NCBI GenBank assembly: GCA_030038395.1
Contig: JASHOZ010000029.1
Span: 1-34,266, forward strand
Length of the DNA stretch: 34,266 bases
DNA from: Nitrososphaerales archaeon
GTDB taxonomy: Archaea; Thermoproteota; Nitrososphaeria; Nitrososphaerales; Gagatemarchaeaceae
Reading direction: 5' to 3'
Shown: one piece after another, positions 30,584-34,266 of the stretch
Layout of the letters: every line of letters starts with the position of its first letter
Numbering within the stretch: position 1 is the first letter of the stretch
The notes under the pieces: model-generated
Databases searched by the model: none
Seen by the model: only the letters and a program-made list of their open reading frames with translations
Told to the model about the DNA's origin: nothing
Translations under genes and position numbers: made by a program

Positions 30584-30957
30584 CGGAAGTCGGCGACAGA
30601 CGGCGCGCGGTCGCGTCCGACGAGGAGGTCATCGCGAGGCTGGGGAGCGAGGCGGGGCTCTCGGGTGAGGAGGCCGCCTACTACCTGAAGCTGCTCAGGG
30701 AGGGGTCGGCGCCGGCCTCGTCTAGAAGGGCCGTCCACGAAAGGCTGTCAGGCAAAGGGATGGCCATACTGTCTGGGGATGGGAGGAGCATCATCCCGGT
30801 GCATCCTCGGCTGGGACTGGCGAACCAGTACCGAGTCTGGCGGGAGGGGATGATACGGGAGATGAACGACAGGCGGATGAGGATGGACAGGCTGATACTC
30901 GAACTCGTCCCTGCCTATGAAGCCGCAATGGAGAAAAGGACGGCGCAGCGGGAGTGA
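30580..30957 (+). CDS. Short TrmB-like half protein
   Basis: A 125-residue protein from TTG 30580 within a TTGA overlap. Residues about 15-85 resemble a degenerate TrmB winged helix (GLSGEEAAYYLKLLREGSAPASSRRAVHERL), and SIIPVHPRLGLANQYRVW recalls the linker after the HTH in TrmB-type proteins. It then ends in a basic helix. It lacks an effector domain. It may heterodimerise with the full-length regulator or modulate its binding. The close coupling suggests equal expression. Confidence 0.55.
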   Translation: MTEVGDRRRAVASDEEVIARLGSEAGLSGEEAAYYLKLLREGSAPASSRRAVHERLSGKGMAILSGDGRSIIPVHPRLGLANQYRVWREGMIREMNDRRMRMDRLILELVPAYEAAMEKRTAQRE

Positions 30958-30964
30958 TGACGGA

Positions 30965-31384
30965 TTGGACCAGTGCGAACACGAGATAGTCTTCGCGGGG
31001 ATGGTCAACGTAAACAGGGACAACTACCTGCAGGGCGTGGTCGACGTGTGGCGATGCAGGAAGTGCAGGAGGACGTACTGCGACGACAAGAGATACGGAG
31101 AGCCCCTGAAGGCGAGCGTGGGGTTCGAGTCCATCCCGGACGATGAGAAGTGGGGGATATTGACATGCACAACCGAAAGAGAGGTGCTGATGAACAGCCT
31201 GGGAGTGAAGCCTGGGAAGAAGCTAGCCCACGCATGCAAGGGCGGCGCGACCTTCGAGTTCACCGTCGGTCCTGACTACACTCTCACGCCAGATACGGCG
31301 ATGCCCATCCACAGGGTCTACCTGATCCAGGACTACATGAACAAGAACATCGAGGCTGGCTACTACAGGCTGACGATGAAGTAG
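30965..31384 (+). CDS. Hypothetical Cys-containing protein
   Basis: A 139-residue protein taken from TTG 30965, eight bases after the preceding stop; an upstream ATG at 30917 would overlap that gene by 41 bases. Cysteines and a histidine near the start (CEH, then WRCRKCRRTYC) look like a small zinc site at residues about 4-37. Later parts are mixed alpha/beta with TCTTEREVLMNSLGVKPGKKL and a C-terminal IQDYMNKNIEAGYYRL helix. No family is recognised. It belongs to the tight run behind the TrmB gene. Confidence 0.6.
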   Translation: MDQCEHEIVFAGMVNVNRDNYLQGVVDVWRCRKCRRTYCDDKRYGEPLKASVGFESIPDDEKWGILTCTTEREVLMNSLGVKPGKKLAHACKGGATFEFTVGPDYTLTPDTAMPIHRVYLIQDYMNKNIEAGYYRLTMK

Positions 31385-31385
31385 A

Positions 31386-31754
31386 TTGACCAGGCTCCCC
31401 ATGGCGGCCGCCTGTTCTGGAGCGATCGCGGGCCTCATCGCAGTCGTCGCGTCCCTCGGCGGAGCCGTGCCACTCCGGGGCGGCTGGAGCGCGATCGCGC
31501 TAGTACTTGCCGTGCTCCTGGCGCTTGACTCTCTTGTGGCTTTCTTGGGGCCGAGGCGAGTGTTCTACTCGACGGCGGTGCTGTCGGCCGCGCTCGCGGC
31601 CTTCGAAGCCGGAGGAGCGACTGAGGGGGCTGTGGCGCTCGTCGCGGTCGTCGCGTTGTGCGCCCTCGCCGTCGCCCTGTGCTTATTGGCGGCGAAGCGA
31701 GAGGGAAGGATGCCGGAGCAGTCTAATCCGATGAACCTCCCCGTCTTCGGCTAG
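31386..31754 (+). CDS. Small polytopic membrane protein
   Basis: A 122-residue, very hydrophobic protein from TTG 31386, one base after the previous stop. About four helices can be read: AACSGAIAGLIAVVASLGG, WSAIALVLAVLLALDSLVAFLG, YSTAVLSAALAAFEAGG and GAVALVAVVALCALAVALCLLA, then a short polar tail. Function unknown. It is the last gene in the TrmB run and overlaps the convergent DUF309 gene by four bases. Confidence 0.55.
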   Translation: MTRLPMAAACSGAIAGLIAVVASLGGAVPLRGGWSAIALVLAVLLALDSLVAFLGPRRVFYSTAVLSAALAAFEAGGATEGAVALVAVVALCALAVALCLLAAKREGRMPEQSNPMNLPVFG

Positions 31755-32305
31755 AGGGGGAAGGGCTCGAACCGCCCCGAAGAGATTGTCTCCTCGACCC
31801 GGCGTCTGAGCGACTCGACGTCGATGCCGCTATCTGTAGGCGCTCCCGAGTCGAGCCTGCTCTGAGCTCGGCGCAGAATGGCTAGGGCCACGTGGTCTTC
31901 GCCCTTCTGGTGGTGGACGAACGCCGCGCAGACCAAGATGGCACCCTGCAGGAAGGACTTCTTGGCGCCGGAAGATCTCCTCCACTCCTCCTCGAGCGTC
32001 TCGTGACACTCCCAGTACCGTTCGGCATTGAAGTAGTCCCTGGCTTCTCGGAACAGCTGCTCGGGCGGCCTGTATGGAGGGGAGATGCTTAGGTCGTGAA
32101 GCCACTCAACCGGGGCGATGGGCGCTGCTGCGGCGAGGAAGGTCTCTACGTCGTTCCTGCTGGGGGCAAACAGGTCCACCTCCAACGCCCCGTACGAGGT
32201 CCATTTTGGGTTCCTGAGGTCGACACCGGTCGTTCTCGCAATCGTGCGGACTGCCGCGAGGGGAATAGGGTTCGACGACGGGCGAAGCCTAACGAGGAAG
32301 CGCAA
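31751..32305 (-). CDS. DUF309 protein with N-terminal extension
   Basis: A 184-residue protein from TTG 32305. The C-terminal half (about 85-170) carries the DUF309 signature: FREARDYFNAERYWECHETLEEEWR followed by SFLQGAILVCAAFVHHQKG, with the paired His, Glu and Trp residues conserved. The N-terminal 80 residues (VDLRNPKWTSYGALEVDLFAPS) are a separate alpha/beta segment common in archaeal relatives. Function is unknown. A TATA-like CATTAAATG lies around 32335-32343, about 33 bp upstream. Confidence 0.8.
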   Translation of the reverse strand: MRFLVRLRPSSNPIPLAAVRTIARTTGVDLRNPKWTSYGALEVDLFAPSRNDVETFLAAAAPIAPVEWLHDLSISPPYRPPEQLFREARDYFNAERYWECHETLEEEWRRSSGAKKSFLQGAILVCAAFVHHQKGEDHVALAILRRAQSRLDSGAPTDSGIDVESLRRRVEETISSGRFEPFPL

Positions 32306-32533
32306 TATAGGATGTTTTGCCTCCGAAGCCGGACCATTTAATGTTCAGAGGGACCTTGACGTGGAGCCCTCGACCGACGCGCCGTTCTGAGCACCTTGGA
32401 GTACCGATGCGGTGGCACCAGGAGCTGGCGCTGTGAGGTTGAGAGTTCCCCGAGTGCTCCCTCCTGCCTTGGTCGGCGTCGGTGTAGGGCGACTTCAGCC
32501 GGCGACGCTAGGGCGGTCAAACGGCGGCTCGCG

Positions 32534-32995
32534 TCAGCACTGATAGTCGAACGGGTCGGCGAAGGTCGTACTCACGTTGCCCGTAGGGAGGCTAAGCGTT
32601 ACACACTCCGCGCTTTCCGCTCCTTCGGCGGTCGCGTTGATTTGGTAGGTCTTACCGAGGTAGCGGGTCGTTATTACGAAGGCGTCTCCGGTCGTCCCAA
32701 GCTCAATCTTGCCGTCTGAGCCTGTGTCGTTCGTCCAAGCACGAAGAGAGCGGATGGGCTCGCACTTGCCCGTCGTGGAGTTGTAGGCAAGTCCTTCGAG
32801 AAGCTGAGCGTAGACTGAAAGCTGCTGATTGGGGATAGGTGCGCCACTGCTGTTACTGACGGTCAGGTACATTGGGGCCGAGAGGGTTGGGACGCACATG
32901 ACGGAGTCCGTGGAATTTGAGACGGCTACGTATTCGATCCCCGCGGTGCAGACAATCGCGGCGACCAGCAGGGAGGCTGCAACCCACCTTCTCAT
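32534..32995 (-). CDS. Exported beta-sandwich-like protein
   Basis: A 153-residue protein with an N-terminal signal or anchor (MRRWVAASLLVAAIVCTAGIEYVAV). The rest is Thr/Ser/Asn-rich with many N-x-S/T sequons (NSS, NST, NDT, NAT, NVS). GAPIPNQQLSVYAQLLEG and GSDGKIELGTTGDAFVITTRYLGK look like a carboxypeptidase-regulatory or Ig-like fold. Four or five cysteines outside the signal may form disulfides. Probably cell-surface. No family is named. Confidence 0.6.
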   Translation of the reverse strand: MRRWVAASLLVAAIVCTAGIEYVAVSNSTDSVMCVPTLSAPMYLTVSNSSGAPIPNQQLSVYAQLLEGLAYNSTTGKCEPIRSLRAWTNDTGSDGKIELGTTGDAFVITTRYLGKTYQINATAEGAESAECVTLSLPTGNVSTTFADPFDYQC

Positions 32996-33396
32996 GCCAC
33001 CAGGTCTTCGTCGCCATCAGATTTACGTCTACGCTCCAGAACAGCGCGACCGTCTCGGCGCGCAAGGAAAGCTGACCCAGAGAAGACGGATGTCCGCCCT
33101 CACTGGGGCCCGTCTCCTTGCCTTGCCTAGTGGGACCACAGACGACTGAACGCAAACGGGCCGGGTTCGAGGAGCTACCGCACAGCGTCGGATTGTTTCA
33201 TGCGGCCGCGGCCCGAAAGGGCTAAGGCTCCATCGCCCGTCCTGTCCAACGTGGGTAATGACCGCAAAGAACTGTCTGAACCGCTGTGAAGACGATTTTG
33301 AGTAGGGAACCCACAACACTGTGCCGGCGCACGAGGGTGCCTCTCTAGGAATCAGTTTATACCCGTGAACCGTGAGAGGGATACTGGGGAAGGACA
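32996..33396. other. 401-bp gap without a gene
   Basis: No convincing coding frame is seen. It holds a small hairpin GCCC-GAAA-GGGC (33211-33222) with a GNRA-type loop and the promoter of the next gene (TTTATA, 33356-33361). A GGGTTCGA at 33163-33170 resembles a tRNA T loop but no cloverleaf can be drawn. A non-coding RNA is possible but not supported further. Confidence 0.4.
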
Positions 33397-33858
33397 ATGG
33401 TAGAGCTCGACCTCACCTGTAACCTGGAGGGTTTCCGGCGGTTCCTAATCAACAGCACCTGCAGGAGCTACATCCCAGAGTCATACTTCCGAGACCCCGA
33501 AGTCTTCCCGGAGAAGGAAGGCGACCAGGGGTCCATCTACGTCGAGGCGGTCGACAAGGTCGACCTCAAGAGCATCAGGGACATCAAGTTCATCAACGCA
33601 CGCGACGTTCTCGGAATCATCTACACGTCCAAGAGCGGGAACACGCGGCTGAAGTGGAGGCAACTGCGAGGGCGAATCGGAAGGATATCGGGCGAGGCGT
33701 CAGGCAACTCGCTAGGGAACCTGGTGATGGCTCGCGTGCTGTCCCCCGACGACGTCGAGGCGATCGTGGGCGACCAGCAGGGAGTGCGACCAGCCGAGCA
33801 GTTGGACCCCACCCCCGAAGAGGCATCCGAGCCCCAACCAGACCTGACACAGGAGTAG
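33397..33858 (+). CDS. Hypothetical protein with acidic tail
   Basis: A 153-residue cytoplasmic protein I do not recognise. Residues 1-110 form a mixed alpha/beta domain (MVELDLTCNLEGFRRFLINSTC at the start; FINARDVLGIIYTSKSG in the middle). The last 30 residues are Glu/Pro/Gln-rich and acidic, likely disordered. The promoter core AGTTTATACCC (33354-33364) is repeated exactly before the next gene, suggesting coordinated expression. Confidence 0.55.
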   Translation: MVELDLTCNLEGFRRFLINSTCRSYIPESYFRDPEVFPEKEGDQGSIYVEAVDKVDLKSIRDIKFINARDVLGIIYTSKSGNTRLKWRQLRGRIGRISGEASGNSLGNLVMARVLSPDDVEAIVGDQQGVRPAEQLDPTPEEASEPQPDLTQE

Positions 33859-33898
33859 AGCTGGCCGCGCCCGAGGCGGGGCGACAGCACTTCCGCTG

Positions 33899-33909
33899 AG
33901 TTTATACCC
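33899..33909 (+). promoter_or_regulatory. Promoter core identical to that of the preceding gene
   Basis: AGTTTATACCC occurs here and at 33354-33364, each upstream of a plus-strand gene. TTTATA serves as TATA box; the distance to the start is about 30 bp here and 38 bp for the earlier gene. Confidence 0.5.
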
Positions 33910-33932
33910 AATCGGGGCGGGCATCGGCCAGC

Positions 33933-34266
33933 ATGAGCAGGGTAAGGGTAAGCAGAATCAGCGGAGTCACCGACCCTCTGACCGGGCTCCCCTCGAAACA
34001 GATCGAGCTCGTCGAAGTGCGAGACGCGCGGAGGCCGGACATCTTCCCGGCGGGGGACGAAGGGCGGGTGATCCAAGGGATGGTCAACCAGCTGCAGTCT
34101 ATGGGACTCATGCCCCAGGTCCGCGAGTTTGGGCTCTCGAAGATCACTATGACGCTCACAGAGTCAGAGTACGACATGCTGGGCATCCGGCTCGACGTGA
34201 ACGAGATCTACGAGCTCGAGATAAGGAACGGCTCGCTCACGCTGAGAAAGATGACCGAGGGCACGT
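33933..34266 (+). CDS. Conserved hypothetical protein, 3' end outside window
   Basis: At least 111 residues from ATG 33933; the gene runs off the end. It starts MSRVRVSRISGVTDPLTG and contains QIELVEVRDARRPD, then ITMTLTESEYDMLGIRLDVNEIYELEI, with alternating strands and helices and no membrane segment. It reminds me of arcadin-1-like proteins, small cytoskeleton-associated proteins of some TACK archaea, but I hold that idea weakly. A TATA box sits about 30 bp upstream. Confidence 0.55.
   Translation, partial: MSRVRVSRISGVTDPLTGLPSKQIELVEVRDARRPDIFPAGDEGRVIQGMVNQLQSMGLMPQVREFGLSKITMTLTESEYDMLGIRLDVNEIYELEIRNGSLTLRKMTEGT

Noticed and set aside
33163-33170. T-loop-like GGGTTCGA suggesting a tRNA
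   Set aside because: No acceptor, D or anticodon stems can be paired around it on either strand.
1-34266. CRISPR array, rRNA genes or insertion sequences
   Set aside because: No regularly spaced repeats, no rRNA-like conserved stretches and no transposase motifs were seen on either strand.

Overview
The window looks like a piece of a GC-rich archaeal chromosome, most likely a member of the Thaumarchaeota/Nitrososphaeria side of the TACK group. Evidence: an Orc1/Cdc6 initiator, a clamp-loader large subunit (RfcL), a tRNA-splicing endonuclease subunit, a UbiA-type archaeal lipid prenyltransferase, a Tes-like tetraether-lipid radical SAM enzyme, a PAC2 protein, several TrmB/Lrp/PadR-type regulators, and a eukaryote-type DNA topoisomerase IB, which among archaea is a thaumarchaeal marker. 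Many genes have a TATA-like box about 25-32 bp before the start codon and no Shine-Dalgarno sequence, the pattern of leaderless archaeal transcripts. TTG and GTG starts are common. No ammonia-oxidation, rRNA or CRISPR genes are seen.

Layout. 1-5.2 kb: end of a cysteine synthase-like gene, small metabolic or unknown genes (SRPBCC, DUF1579-like, acetamidase/formamidase), a first VapBC pair, a histidine phosphatase, a GNAT acetyltransferase and an ABM monooxygenase. 5.26-6.13 kb: a second VapBC pair lying between a tRNA-Arg(TCG) gene and a displaced copy of that tRNA's 3' end, which looks like a minimal integrated island. 6.1-11.4 kb: information-processing and lipid block with mtnA, a tRNA endonuclease subunit, ubiA, rfcL, a small winged-helix protein and orc1/cdc6. 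11.4-17.4 kb: zinc-type dehydrogenase, OsmC, an unknown partner, an ACT-V4R protein, a double-HTH regulator, a 40-residue membrane microprotein, a VIT-family metal transporter and a SpoIIM-like membrane protein.

17.5-24.3 kb: a threonine synthase-like protein whose PLP lysine is replaced by isoleucine and which carries a C-terminal winged helix, topoisomerase IB, a nucleotidyltransferase, PAC2, an HExxH protein, membrane proteins and a winged-helix regulator. 24.4-27.7 kb: a tightly overlapping three-gene cassette (degenerate HerA-like ATPase with winged helix, RadA-like ATPase with a large insertion, membrane-anchored protein) that I do not recognise as a described system. 27.7-31.8 kb: DUF1294, the Tes-like radical SAM enzyme, and divergently a TrmB-family regulator leading a four-gene run, with a perfect 11-bp inverted repeat between the two promoters. 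31.8-34.3 kb: DUF309, an exported protein, and two conserved-looking unknown genes with identical promoter cores, the last cut by the window end.

Best candidates for new biology: the lysine-less threonine synthase/winged-helix fusion (a possible amino-acid-pathway sensor), the 24.4-27.7 kb ATPase cassette, the TA-only island in tRNA-Arg, and the putative TrmB operator controlling tetraether lipid synthesis. All functional names come from reading motifs by eye; no database search was run.
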